64,000 nucleotides of DNA from SZUA-309 sp965230005 (GTDB lineage Bacteria > Pseudomonadota > Gammaproteobacteria > Pseudomonadales > Azotimanducaceae). This document shows positions 16,882 to 25,812 of the stretch, piece by piece. Each line of letters starts with the position of its first letter. Positions within the stretch are counted from its first letter, which is position 1. A program made the translations under genes and the position numbers. Location: contig OZ245934.1 in NCBI GenBank assembly GCA_965230005.1, forward strand, positions 372,001 through 436,000. Reading direction: 5' to 3'. The notes below the pieces were generated by a model. That model searched no databases. It had not been told where the DNA came from and worked only from the letters and a program-made list of their open reading frames with translations.

Positions 16882-18530
16882 TGATTCAAGGAACGAAATG
16901 GCTGGCCGCTTTGCTGGCCCTGGCAATGGCGGCAACAGCCTGGGCGGCGCAGCCCATCATTCATGACGGCGAGTACAACTTCGTTGCCGCCCAGTACGCC
17001 GAGGCCTGGGCAGCGGAAGACGAAGAAGTCGATGCCATGCTGGGAGAGATCCGGGAAGCCAATGGCGGCAAACGGCCGAATATCTTCTTCATCCTCATCG
17101 ACGACGTCAGCTTCGGTCAGATGGGGCAGTCGGCCATGAACTACGTCATGGGCATCAAAACGCCGCGGATCAACGAGTTTGCCAACCAGAGCATGTCGCT
17201 CATGCGCATGTACACGGAACCCTCCTGCACACCGACGCGCGCATCGACGCTCACGGGCCGCTACGCCGTTCGGTCGGGCATCAAAGAGGTGAAGGTGGCT
17301 CTCGTCGGAGAGGGATTACCAAAGAACGAGGTGACCATCGCCGAGGTGCTGTCCCGGGCTGGCTACAACACGGCACACGTTGGCAAGTGGCACCAGGGTG
17401 ACATCGAGGAAGCCTATCCCCACAACCAGGGGTTCGACTACGCGGCTTTCCCGCTGCATCAGCAGGTGCAGCTGTCGCTCATGACGCCGGAAGCGGCGCG
17501 CGCAAACAATCTCTTCAGCTGGTACGAAGCGTCGCAAACGAACGAGTTCCTGCTGGATAGCCGCTTCCGTCCGAAGGGGCTCGTCACCGGCGTGGAAGCC
17601 GTGGCTGGCGGCAAGGCGCGGGAAGTCGATCTGCAGGCGGGAGAGCAGTGGACCCAGGCCCACTATGAGCGGATGAACGAACGCTACAACCGCCAGGCGA
17701 TGGAGCAGCTCGACCGTCTGGCCGCAGAGGATGAACCGTTCTTCCTGCAGTACTGGCCGCTCTATCCGCTGAACTTCGTCCACGATGAGGAGGGTGCAAA
17801 CTCCGCGAACGGCGGTTTCATGGCTGAGAAGCTCCAGGAGCTCGACGGCATGCTTGGCGAGATCTTCGATCGCATGGAAGCGCTTGGCGTTGCTGAGAAC
17901 ACGCTCGTCGTGCTCATGGCAGATAACGGCCTCATGTACCACTACGAGGGGCCGTCCGGGCTGAGCCAGCTCATCTATCGGGGCGGTAAAACCAACCACC
18001 TCGAGGGAGGTGTGCGCGTGGACGCCTACGTGCGCTGGCCGGCTGCCATCGAGGCGGGAAGTATGGTGGGCGACATGACGCATTCGTCGGATACCTTCAC
18101 CACCTTTGCTCGTGTGGCGCAGGCAACCCGCTACATTCCCCGGGATCGGGTCATCGATGGCATTGATCAGACGGCCCTGTTGCTCAAAGGAGAAGGTCAC
18201 GGGCGGCGCGACTACGTCTACATCTATGAGAACGATGTGCTGCGCTCGGTGGTTAAGAACGAGTTGAAGATGCACCTCGCAGCGCCGGGTGTGCCCGGTG
18301 CTGCGGCGCCGGTCTTCAATCTCCTGCGGGATCCTCGCGAGGAAAACGCCCACATTGGTATGGCGCTCTGGTCCGGGGCCAGTTTCCAGGACATGGTCAA
18401 GCGGCATCTGCTGACGATTCAGAAGTATCCGCACAACAAGCTGGGTAAAGGTCGCCCCTACGAAGGCATCGAAAACCTCCGGCCGGAAAGTCAGGCCGTG
18501 GTCGAGACCTTCATGTCCTGGCAGAAGTGA
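16881..18530 (+). CDS. Sulfatase (type I, formylglycine)
   Basis: Complete 549-residue exported sulfatase. Signal peptide WLAALLALAMAATAWAA; a conserved pre-domain segment (HDGEYNFVAAQYAEAWAAED); sulfatase core KRPNIFFILIDDVSFG; formylglycine Cys116 in PSCTPTR; HVGKWHQGD; and the metal/substrate segment LVVLMADNG. It hydrolyses an unknown sulfate ester in the periplasm. It is less similar to the other two sulfatases here than they are to each other (LTGRYAVRSG instead of MTGRQP). It is the middle gene of a coupled trio: RHH-like protein upstream (1-nt overlap) and barrel protein downstream (4-nt overlap). Confidence 0.95.
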   Translation: MIQGTKWLAALLALAMAATAWAAQPIIHDGEYNFVAAQYAEAWAAEDEEVDAMLGEIREANGGKRPNIFFILIDDVSFGQMGQSAMNYVMGIKTPRINEFANQSMSLMRMYTEPSCTPTRASTLTGRYAVRSGIKEVKVALVGEGLPKNEVTIAEVLSRAGYNTAHVGKWHQGDIEEAYPHNQGFDYAAFPLHQQVQLSLMTPEAARANNLFSWYEASQTNEFLLDSRFRPKGLVTGVEAVAGGKAREVDLQAGEQWTQAHYERMNERYNRQAMEQLDRLAAEDEPFFLQYWPLYPLNFVHDEEGANSANGGFMAEKLQELDGMLGEIFDRMEALGVAENTLVVLMADNGLMYHYEGPSGLSQLIYRGGKTNHLEGGVRVDAYVRWPAAIEAGSMVGDMTHSSDTFTTFARVAQATRYIPRDRVIDGIDQTALLLKGEGHGRRDYVYIYENDVLRSVVKNELKMHLAAPGVPGAAAPVFNLLRDPREENAHIGMALWSGASFQDMVKRHLLTIQKYPHNKLGKGRPYEGIENLRPESQAVVETFMSWQK

Positions 18531-19309
18531 GGCCCGGCCCGCGCAATCGTTGCGGGCGTTGTCTCCCCCCGGGATTCGCCCTGCTGCTGGTTTGTCTGGC
18601 ACCGGGGCTTGTGCTGGCGGAAGACCTGGGTGGCGACGAAACAGAGAATGCCTCTAACCCGCTGGCCAAGACCCGCAATACCGACGTGTCCGGGCAGGGC
18701 TTCGAGTTCGACTCGGAGGTGAAACGCCGGGCGGCGGTTGTGGAAGGCGCGTTCATGGCCCGGGACGACCTCAAGGTCAAGTACGAGGTCCACTACTGGC
18801 GGACCACCAGCACGGGCGAAGTTACCTCCGGTTTCGAACGCCTGTCTCTGAAAGGTATCTGGTTCCCGGCCGAGGGCCGGCGCGGCAATCTCGGCTACCG
18901 CTGGGCACTCGGTCTCGAGTGGATCCTCGACGGTGGGAACAGCGACATCGGCATCGGCTCAGGCGGTGATCAGCTCGCACCCTTTGCGGGTATTGCCCTC
19001 GTACCGCGGTCCGGCACCACGATCATTCCGCTCGTGCAGCATTTCGAAAGCTATCGGGGCGACCCGGTGAGCATGACAGCCGGACGAGTCATCGCCATGC
19101 AGAATCTCGGTGCGCGCAGCTGGTTGAAGCTCGATGCCATCGTCCCCGTGGACTGGGAGAACGACGCAACGGTCCCCGCCACAGCAGAAGTGCAATATGG
19201 CCTCCACCTCAACAGAGCCGCCGCGGTATTTGTCGATGGCCTCGTCGGCCTCGGCAAGGATCGACCCTACGAGTGGGGGCTCGGCCTCGGCGTTCGCTTC
19301 AGCTACTAG
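18527..19309 (+). CDS. Outer-membrane barrel protein coupled to sulfatase
   Basis: A 260-residue exported protein that begins with GTG overlapping the sulfatase stop (GTGA). The signal peptide is PPGFALLLVCLAPGLVLAED. The mature protein has alternating strands (LKVKYEVHYWRT, YRWALGLEWIL, IPLVQHFESYRG, GLGLGVRFSY) and a terminal aromatic residue, so a small beta-barrel is likely. The coupling suggests it delivers the sulfatase substrate or is an envelope partner of the enzyme; this is inference. No known porin family is recognised. Confidence 0.77.
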   Translation: MRPGPRNRCGRCLPPGFALLLVCLAPGLVLAEDLGGDETENASNPLAKTRNTDVSGQGFEFDSEVKRRAAVVEGAFMARDDLKVKYEVHYWRTTSTGEVTSGFERLSLKGIWFPAEGRRGNLGYRWALGLEWILDGGNSDIGIGSGGDQLAPFAGIALVPRSGTTIIPLVQHFESYRGDPVSMTAGRVIAMQNLGARSWLKLDAIVPVDWENDATVPATAEVQYGLHLNRAAAVFVDGLVGLGKDRPYEWGLGLGVRFSY

Positions 19310-19393
19310 GCGAGATCGCCCGGTCGAACACGTCATTTACCGGCAAAGTTAAGTCTGGTTAGATGACCGGGCTCCAGGCAGGCAAGGGAAGCG

Positions 19394-20338
19394 ATGCGGC
19401 TCAACGCCACACTCAGCCAGCTCGAAGAGATCGAGCGGGCGGTCCCGGGATGGGATCTCAACGGCTTTGTGTTTACCGATCGAGAACGGGTATTCAGCGC
19501 CTCGCTCGATGGGATTCTGCACGAAGAGTTCTTTCTCCTTCGGGCCCGGTTCAACCGGCGCATTTTCCAGCGCGGAGGAACGCCAGACGGGTTCCGATCG
19601 TTCGGGTTCCTGGGCGTGGGCTCCTCCGTATCGCGCTTTCAGCGCTACGACTTTGGCGATCGGGTTGCCAAGTTCGAAGACAACCGTTTCCAGGCCTGCT
19701 CGGAACCCGAGTTTTCCGGGATCATCCTTGGTTTCGCCGAGCACTTTTTCGCCGAGCGCTGTCGAGCAGGCAGCGTGCCCGAAGTGCTCGTTGCGCCCAG
19801 TGAGGGCGTGCTTGCGGCGGTGCCGTCTGAGCTCGAGGGCATGAAGCACCGGGTGGAGGCGATCCTGGCCTCTGATACGGAGGGCGATGGGCTTGCGGAA
19901 CCACTGCTTGAAAGTCTGGCCCGGCTCGCTCGCCCTTTACCCACGGATCTGTCGACCCTGCCATCCACCCAGGCGCGCCTGCGCTCCCTGGATCGAGCCC
20001 TCGATTTCATCGACCGGAACATTCATCGCGCGCTCACCATGAACGAGATCTGCCGGGAGGCAGCGGCGAGTGAACGCACGCTGGAGTACGCGTTCAAGGA
20101 GTACAGTCGCGTTTCGCCGAAACTCTATCTGAACAGTCGCCGGCTGCACGCCCTGCGGCGCGCCCTCCTGGCAGAGACCGGCAGTGCCGGCGTGGCCGAG
20201 GTGGCCAGCCGCTTCGACTACTGGCACATGGGCAAGCTGGCCGCCGACTATCGGGCGATCTTCAACGAACTGCCGTCCGACACGCTGAAGCTGGCCCGGA
20301 ATGACCCACTTCCGCCGTCTATTCGTGCGGTTTCCTGA
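19394..20338 (+). CDS. AraC family transcriptional regulator
   Basis: A 314-residue regulator with C-terminal double helix-turn-helix: LTMNEICREAAASERTLEYAF, SPKLYLNSRRLHALRRALL, and VAEVASRFDYWHMGKLAADYRAIFNELPSD. The N-terminal sensor region (about 200 residues) has the same layout as the regulators at 15537 and 35408, including an RGGTPDGFRSFGF segment matching their TPPKEVRTFGI/TPPGAKTFGI. The start has a good AAGGGAAG site. It follows the sulfatase-coupled barrel by 84 nt on the same strand. A second RHH-like gene follows 72 nt later. Confidence 0.9.
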   Translation: MRLNATLSQLEEIERAVPGWDLNGFVFTDRERVFSASLDGILHEEFFLLRARFNRRIFQRGGTPDGFRSFGFLGVGSSVSRFQRYDFGDRVAKFEDNRFQACSEPEFSGIILGFAEHFFAERCRAGSVPEVLVAPSEGVLAAVPSELEGMKHRVEAILASDTEGDGLAEPLLESLARLARPLPTDLSTLPSTQARLRSLDRALDFIDRNIHRALTMNEICREAAASERTLEYAFKEYSRVSPKLYLNSRRLHALRRALLAETGSAGVAEVASRFDYWHMGKLAADYRAIFNELPSDTLKLARNDPLPPSIRAVS

Positions 20339-20410
20339 TAGGGCGAGGCCCGCGTCGCTTCTTACACTCACGAGCTTTGGGGCTGGAAAGTTCGAAGGTT
20401 GGAGAGATAG

Positions 20411-20623
20411 TTGCGGGATACAGGCTCTTCAAAACCCCTGGGAAGGCCGAAGCTACCGGCCGAAGATGCCCGTGCCAATCGCGTGGTGACCTTTGTCACC
20501 AACCAGGAGCTCGAGAAGATCCGCACGGGCGCCGAAGCAGAAGGTTGTTCGCTGTCGAGCTATCTCCACCGGCTGTTGAAAGCAGGGCTCGACGATTCCC
20601 GGAAGCGCTCAGTCAACGGCTGA
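20411..20623 (+). CDS. Small ribbon-helix-helix-like protein
   Basis: A 70-residue protein starting at TTG 20411, which has a strong GGAG site 6 nt away. The pattern LGRPKLPAEDARANR, then VVTFVTNQELEKIRTGAEA, then CSLSSYLHRLLKAGL fits a ribbon-helix-helix DNA-binding fold of the CopG/MobC-like kind. It is a paralogue of the protein at 16591-16881. It is too small for anything but the DNA-binding unit, so it probably dimerises. It sits after the AraC regulator, giving a second AraC plus RHH pairing within 4 kb. Function as a regulator is inferred. Confidence 0.7.
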   Translation: MRDTGSSKPLGRPKLPAEDARANRVVTFVTNQELEKIRTGAEAEGCSLSSYLHRLLKAGLDDSRKRSVNG

Positions 20624-20682
20624 CGTTTTTCTCAGGGCAGGTTGCCCGTTCTGCGCGAACGCGAGGTGGAACGGCGCGGTGC

Positions 20683-21501
20683 TCAATCCTCAGAGCCTCG
20701 ATTCCTGAAGGCGAACCAGAACGGCAGCGCGACCAGCAGCGTGCCGCCGAGGATGTTACCGATGCCGGCGGGAAGCACGTTCCAGAGAAAGGCGTCTAGC
20801 CAGCCCGGGCCTTCTCCACTGGGCATGATCAACGAGAAGAAGCCCATGTTCGCTGGGCTGTGCTGCAGATTTCCTGCAACGAACAGCGACACCACGAGGA
20901 AGATCGGCACAAACTTGCTCACGAGCGTGTTTGCCATGGTGGCGAAGAAAGCGGCCATGCCGATCAACCCGTTGCCGAGCACGCCGGAGACGACGATGCG
21001 GAACCAGTCGCTTAACTCACCCCCGGCCATGTAGCTCATCTTTTTACCGACCACACCCGCCAGCGCCGCGTGGTAGGACTCCGGGTAGTCCTGTGCGAAG
21101 TGGATGATCCAGCCGAGCAGAAAGGCGCCGAGCAGGTTGCCAGCCCAGGCAATGAGCCAGAAGCGCAGCGCCTTAGCGAAGGCCCCCTGGATGCCGCCCT
21201 GCAGGAAGCTGGCGGGCAGAACCACGTTCGCTTCGGTGAAGAGGGCGGCCCGGGACAGGATGATCATGAAGAAACCGGCCGAGAAGCCGAGACCCTGCAG
21301 GAGCAGCTGCAGACCTGGGGTTGCAACACCCTGAGAGAGGAGCAGCGAGAAGAGGGCCCCCAGCGTGACAAAGCAGCCCCCGGTGATGGCAAGCACGACA
21401 ATCTGCGCGGGTGCGAGTCCGAGGAAGAAGCGGGCTTCCCGCTCCATGGCCGGCAGAACTTCATAGGCCGCCAGATACTGTCGTCTCGGTGTATCGGTCA
21501 T
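20683..21501 (-). CDS. Formate/nitrite transporter (FNT) family channel, YfdC-like
   Basis: A 272-residue inner-membrane protein with about six hydrophobic helices. FNT features are SRAALFTEANVVLPASF, AWAGNLLGAFLLGW and the HSPANMGFFSLIMP segment, which corresponds to the conserved pore-His region of FNT channels. FNT proteins conduct small monovalent anions such as formate, nitrite or hydrosulfide. It lies 19 nt after the Omp85-type barrel gene and probably belongs to one operon with it and the DUF3179 gene. The start at 21501 is the most natural (MTDTPRRQ); an extension to 21579 would overlap the upstream gene. Confidence 0.88.
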   Translation of the reverse strand: MTDTPRRQYLAAYEVLPAMEREARFFLGLAPAQIVVLAITGGCFVTLGALFSLLLSQGVATPGLQLLLQGLGFSAGFFMIILSRAALFTEANVVLPASFLQGGIQGAFAKALRFWLIAWAGNLLGAFLLGWIIHFAQDYPESYHAALAGVVGKKMSYMAGGELSDWFRIVVSGVLGNGLIGMAAFFATMANTLVSKFVPIFLVVSLFVAGNLQHSPANMGFFSLIMPSGEGPGWLDAFLWNVLPAGIGNILGGTLLVALPFWFAFRNRGSED

Positions 21502-21520
21502 GGTTTCAGGTAGGCCCTGC

Positions 21521-22750
21521 TCAGAAAGCTTCGCCGATCGCGAAGTAGAACTCGGCACCGTGTTTGCCCACGGCGACATCCAGAGAGAGATTCAGTTTGT
21601 GTTTCGGTGAGAGCACGAAGCGTGTGCCGAGACCGGCGGCGGGCAGAAAGTTGTCCAGGAAGCTGCCGTAGTCTTCCGCCACTTCGCCAACGCCAGCGAA
21701 GCCCGTAAAGATCCAGCGATCGAGGGGCTGCCAGCGATACTCGCTCTGCACGGCATACATGACGTTGTCCCGGTAGCGTCCTCGCTCGTAGCCGCGCAGG
21801 TCCGTACGGCCGCCGAAGCTGCTCAGGAGGAAGAAGGGCACGTCGCCTCCCGTCCAGCGTGTGTATGCCCGAAAGGCGAGGACGTCACGGTTTCGCATGG
21901 GCCGGTAATGGTTCACGGCGACAGAAACGCTTTCCGCGTCGAAATCCGTGCCGAACGCTTCGCGGTGAATGAGGGCCCGTCCGTCCATGAACCAGCCCTG
22001 CCGCGGAAAGAGCTCATCGTCGCGGCTGTCGTACTGGAAGGGGATTTCCAGCGCGGACACGTTGAGGTCCAGATTGAGCGTTTCCGGGGAACCCTCAGGC
22101 GGTGGCTCGTCAGAATCCGGTGCCGTTTCGACGCGACCGGCCATGAAGCCCAGGCCCAGGTAGGTGTTCTTCAGTACCTGATAGCTGCCGGACAGAAACA
22201 GCAGCGGTGCCTGCTGACTGATGTCCACGGAGCGGCCCTCATCACCGGCGCCGTTGCCGATGCCGTAGAACCGGTAGTTGATGTCGAGATAGCCTGCCGC
22301 CGCGCGCAGGCGGACGTTGTCATCCTTGAGATTGAATTTGCCACCGAGACCAGCGGCCCAGCTCCTGTTTTCCGTTGCAGCGCCAACGACGCCGATGGTG
22401 GACTCCGGTGTGTCCGGATTCTCCTTGTCGAGATCGAGAAAATAGCCGCCAGCAATCGCGAGGCCCCAGCCGAGTTCCGGTGAGCGGCTCGGTATGGGTG
22501 CGACCACCAGATCTTCCGGCCACCAGCTGAGCCAGTCGCCCATGGGATTACCGGCGAAGCCGCCGTTATCGTCGCTGAAGGCTGAGTCTGGATTGAGGTC
22601 CGAGCTGGTCGGCGCAGACACTTCGAAGACCGGCTCCTCTGCAGAGTCCGCGGCGCTCCCGGTGGTCTCTGAGAAGGCATCAGCGGCTGGAAGCACCAGC
22701 ATCAGGGCGCTCACCAGACAACGCTGCCGACGAAGCCTGCCGCGAGTCAC
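21521..22750 (-). CDS. Omp85/BamA-type surface antigen barrel without POTRA domains
   Basis: A 409-residue outer-membrane protein with a signal peptide. The C-terminal 16-strand-type barrel carries the Omp85 loop motif DLRGYERGRYRD and ends in IGEAF. Only about 100 residues precede the barrel, too few for POTRA domains, so it is not a BamA or TamA assembly factor. Paired strands such as GWGLAIAGGYFLD and EFYFAIGEAF fit the bacterial surface antigen family. Its start overlaps the stop of the DUF3179 gene (ATGA at 22747-22750). The role in the FNT-linked operon is unknown. Confidence 0.87.
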   Translation of the reverse strand: MTRGRLRRQRCLVSALMLVLPAADAFSETTGSAADSAEEPVFEVSAPTSSDLNPDSAFSDDNGGFAGNPMGDWLSWWPEDLVVAPIPSRSPELGWGLAIAGGYFLDLDKENPDTPESTIGVVGAATENRSWAAGLGGKFNLKDDNVRLRAAAGYLDINYRFYGIGNGAGDEGRSVDISQQAPLLFLSGSYQVLKNTYLGLGFMAGRVETAPDSDEPPPEGSPETLNLDLNVSALEIPFQYDSRDDELFPRQGWFMDGRALIHREAFGTDFDAESVSVAVNHYRPMRNRDVLAFRAYTRWTGGDVPFFLLSSFGGRTDLRGYERGRYRDNVMYAVQSEYRWQPLDRWIFTGFAGVGEVAEDYGSFLDNFLPAAGLGTRFVLSPKHKLNLSLDVAVGKHGAEFYFAIGEAF

Positions 22751-23940
22751 GCGGCCGTCGCCGTTTGGGTCATGCGGTTGATGTCCGTGTGTGGAAAGAA
22801 CTCGACCCAGACGTGCCAGAACATGCCGGGTTTCAGCGATTCCACCCGGGCCAGACTGCCGGCGGCGGTGTTACCGAAGACATCGATCTCAGCAATGGGA
22901 GAACCCGTGTCGTTGTAGAAGGCACCGAGGCTTTCGTGCTCCAGGTCGTAAGCCAGCACGACGGGTTTGCCGCCGATTTCCGTGTTGACGATGCCGCCCT
23001 GATGAAAAACGAAGTCTTCCGTGAAGGCCACGGCGTCTTCGCCGATGTCGATGCCCCAGATGTAGGTTTTGTTCGGCAGGCGATCGTCGTTACGCGTCAT
23101 GTTGTCCATGATCGGTTTCTCCTCCCGATGCTGGCGCTCGATCCCCCAGCCGAAAAGAAAGCCGATGACCTGATCGAACAGCCAGAGCAACGGATTTTTC
23201 GGAGGCTTGTTAAGAAACACCTCCCCGTCGGGATAAGCGCGCTGAAAGCCCCGGAAAGACATGCGGAAGGTCGGCCACTGCTGCATGCCTGCGCCCGGCC
23301 CGTCGGCCTCACGGTAGCCGTAGACCTGCTGAATGGGTTCCCCGGTACCGTTGTCCCGCAGCACCAGGTTGTTGCCATGCTGGGCGAGCACGTCGAGATC
23401 CAGGGATTCACCGTTGATTTCCGGCCGGTAGGCGACGCCACAGTTGGCCATGGCGCAATAGGTCATGGCGACGTTTTCACCGTCCAGACCTTCATCGTTC
23501 CCGGCGAGGTGAGGCCTGAGCAGTTCATGGTCCGGGTGGGCGCGCGCTTTCCCGTTTTTCTCGACGACGAGCACGCTGGTCGAGGGGTTGATGTACCTGC
23601 GCGCTTCCTCGATGGGGAAGAACTGAGCCGTCCGGAGCTGGTTGCGCAGACCCACGTGCACCCAGACGTAAGGGAACAGATAGAGAAAAGCGGTAGCGGC
23701 AATGGCCGGCCAGACGTAGCGAGGATCCCCGACATCGCCGAACAGCTGTGCTGCGATGGCGAGCATCAGGCCGGCAAGGCCGACGGCAATCAAGCGGTAC
23801 TCATGACGGATGAAGCGCAGCATGTTTTCCCGCTTCACCTTAATGAACATCTGGACCACGTCGCCGAGGTCACGGAAATAGAGCCAGCCGATCGTGAGCG
23901 CCACGAGCAGACCCAGCCAGAACAACACCGTAAAAAACAT
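22747..23940 (-). CDS. DUF3179 domain protein with N-terminal membrane helices
   Basis: A 397-residue protein. The N-terminus has about three hydrophobic helices (VLFWLGLLVALTIGWLYF, LIAVGLAGLMLAIAAQLF, IAATAFLYLFPYVWVHV). The DUF3179 domain follows, with ARAHPDHELLRPHL, the Cys-containing TYCAMANCGVAYRP, GNNLVLRDN and the terminal GMFWHVWVEFFP. DUF3179 has no established activity; the two Cys spaced CxxxxC are visible. It is likely anchored in the inner membrane with the domain in the periplasm. It is translationally coupled to the downstream Omp85-type barrel. Confidence 0.85.
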   Translation of the reverse strand: MFFTVLFWLGLLVALTIGWLYFRDLGDVVQMFIKVKRENMLRFIRHEYRLIAVGLAGLMLAIAAQLFGDVGDPRYVWPAIAATAFLYLFPYVWVHVGLRNQLRTAQFFPIEEARRYINPSTSVLVVEKNGKARAHPDHELLRPHLAGNDEGLDGENVAMTYCAMANCGVAYRPEINGESLDLDVLAQHGNNLVLRDNGTGEPIQQVYGYREADGPGAGMQQWPTFRMSFRGFQRAYPDGEVFLNKPPKNPLLWLFDQVIGFLFGWGIERQHREEKPIMDNMTRNDDRLPNKTYIWGIDIGEDAVAFTEDFVFHQGGIVNTEIGGKPVVLAYDLEHESLGAFYNDTGSPIAEIDVFGNTAAGSLARVESLKPGMFWHVWVEFFPHTDINRMTQTATAA

Positions 23941-24071
23941 GACCGAGCACCTGATCCATCCCTCTCGACCGTCATTCTAATCACTGGCCCAGCGGCTCTG
24001 GGTGACTGCGAGGGAGATTTGCGGATTTCTGATGCTTTCTTTGCGCTGTGGCCTGATGGCCTCTCAGCAGG

Positions 24072-25409
24072 TCACCGCACGAGCACGGGCCACTGGGTCT
24101 GAAAACGCCAGGTGAGGCGCAGGAAAACGTCGAGCTCGCGACGTTTGCGGACGGCGCTGGTCAGTTCCTCGAGCTCCTTGCGCTCCCGTATTCGCGCATC
24201 GAAGGTGAGACGTTTCGTTGCTACCCAGACGTAGCGCAGTTCCAGGAGCCGCTCGTTTTTGTTGTATTGCGGAGAGAGAAGCCAGCCTGCTTCCGTGTGA
24301 CCGACGTTGAAGCCAATGCTGTGGCGTGGGAAGAAGTCCATGAGCGACACGGTGAATGCGGCGGCGATGCCATCCGCGTCCCCCTCGCCGGGCAGATCGA
24401 GGCCGGCGCGGGTCGGCGTTTCTGGTGCGTAGCCGACTTCCGCGGAGAAACGCACGCGCCGGCCGGTGGAGCGTTTTGGTATGCGGCCTGCCACGCGGGC
24501 AACGATGCCCCAGTAGTCCTCGATGCGGCTGTCGTCCGTTAGACCGTCCTTTTTCAGGGCGCTCGGGTAGTAGCTGATGTCGAGGCCGCGCTGCGTGAAG
24601 TACCAGCGCGGTTGTTCGTTGGCGAAAGACAGGAATGCTGCGGCCCGCGAGCCGTCATCCTCAAAGTTGAGGGGCTCCCGAAGCACCTGGGCCGGGCCAT
24701 CCTCGGGGTTGTACTGCACGATGAGGTGAGATTCCCAACCGTTCTCGAAGTGCAGGGTACCGTGGGCGCCGTCCGTCCAGGTCACGCGCGTGTTGTTGCT
24801 GTCGTTGCGATCGAGCGACTTCGCGAAAACGCCACCTTTAGTGATGAATCGCGTCTGCATGCGGCCGAGGGCGACGTCGAAGCGATCACTCTGGTACCAG
24901 TGCAGAAATGCCTCGTCGACGTCGAGCTGGTTGTCAGTGCTGCCAATGGTGCCGTCGTCGAAGAGGTCGCTCGGCAGACAGCTTTCCGAGCTGCAGGAAG
25001 CGGCGATACGCGCACCCAGCCGCCAGGCCGGGCTCAGAGACCGACTGGCACCGAGCCGGGCTCGCGCCAGCACTTCCGTCTCCTCCAGATCCTCCCCGTC
25101 CCGGGCCGCGAGATCGCTCCAGGCACCGAGGGCGCGGATGTCCGAGGTAACGGACCAGCCTTTGCGGCCATCGAGTTCCGAGGGAACCTGCAGTGACCCA
25201 TCGGCATCGATGGAGATCTCCTGCTCAGATTCCTCCTTCAGGGAGATGTCGGCTTCCAGTTCTTCGGCGAGGGCCTCGACTTCGTCCCGGGCCGTCGCCG
25301 GTACGTCCCGGTCTTCAGGCACGTCCGCCGGCCCGCCGTGAGCCAGGCCGGAAAGCGCGCTGAGTAACAGCCAGAGGCTGGCTTTAGTAGTCGACTTCCG
25401 TGCAGGCAC
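24072..25409 (-). CDS. Predicted outer-membrane porin-like protein
   Basis: A 445-residue exported protein beginning at GTG 25409 within the end of the upstream gene (26-nt overlap). Signal peptide ASLWLLLSALSGLAHG; an acidic coiled segment (EALAEELEADISLKEESEQE); then a long series of amphipathic strands (LDVDEAFLHWYQSDRFDVALGRMQTRF, HSIGFNVGHTEAGW, LFLRLTWRFQTQW). The DVALGRMQ segment resembles strands of porins and alginate-export-type barrels. The substrate is unknown. A 131-nt gap separates it from DUF3179. Confidence 0.78.
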   Translation of the reverse strand: MPARKSTTKASLWLLLSALSGLAHGGPADVPEDRDVPATARDEVEALAEELEADISLKEESEQEISIDADGSLQVPSELDGRKGWSVTSDIRALGAWSDLAARDGEDLEETEVLARARLGASRSLSPAWRLGARIAASCSSESCLPSDLFDDGTIGSTDNQLDVDEAFLHWYQSDRFDVALGRMQTRFITKGGVFAKSLDRNDSNNTRVTWTDGAHGTLHFENGWESHLIVQYNPEDGPAQVLREPLNFEDDGSRAAAFLSFANEQPRWYFTQRGLDISYYPSALKKDGLTDDSRIEDYWGIVARVAGRIPKRSTGRRVRFSAEVGYAPETPTRAGLDLPGEGDADGIAAAFTVSLMDFFPRHSIGFNVGHTEAGWLLSPQYNKNERLLELRYVWVATKRLTFDARIRERKELEELTSAVRKRRELDVFLRLTWRFQTQWPVLVR

Positions 25410-25800
25410 CGAAGAGTGTCAGGCTGGCCTGGCGCAGGGCGACGGCACCGACGAAACGCCCGGTGCTGTCTTCGATGGACATGGACCAGGCGCCGCTTGG
25501 CGTTTCCGGATTGTCCGTCTGACTGCCCTGGATCAGGTGCAGACCGTTTGCTTCCGCCATATTCACGATGCGGGAACCGTCGTTGTTGACGCTCGTGCGG
25601 ATCCGTTTCTTCTTCATGTCCACCCAGATGAAGGTCGGGGCGTTGACCATTTCCGGCAGCACGGCTTCGCAGCCCCAGCCGTCGAGGCACTCAGTCACCT
25701 GACTGACGGCGCAGAGGAAGGGTTCGGACGTGTCGATGGCGGCTGCGGAACCGGCGGTGAGCAGGCAGGCAGCGGCAGCAGCGGTTTTCAGTTTGTTCAT
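25384..25800 (-). CDS. Exported protein of unknown function
   Basis: A 138-residue periplasmic protein with signal peptide KTAAAAACLLTAGSAAA. Five Cys are present in the mature and signal parts (including FLCAV, TECLDGWGC), so disulfides are likely. The body has VNAPTFIWVDMKKKRIRTSV and a terminal LTLFGACTEVDY strand. I recognise no domain. It sits between a Gly-zipper protein gene (12-nt gap) and the porin-like gene (overlapping starts/stops), so these three form one operon. Confidence 0.75.
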   Translation of the reverse strand: MNKLKTAAAAACLLTAGSAAAIDTSEPFLCAVSQVTECLDGWGCEAVLPEMVNAPTFIWVDMKKKRIRTSVNNDGSRIVNMAEANGLHLIQGSQTDNPETPSGAWSMSIEDSTGRFVGAVALRQASLTLFGACTEVDY

Positions 25801-25812
25801 GGCGCGTGCTCC

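Noticed and set aside
17316..18602. 428-codon minus-strand open frame opposite the sulfatase
   Set aside because: Antisense shadow of a gene with formylglycine motif, signal peptide and conserved neighbours.
21521..22750. BamA or TamA assembly factor
   Set aside because: The barrel motif fits, but the N-terminal part is too short for any POTRA domain.
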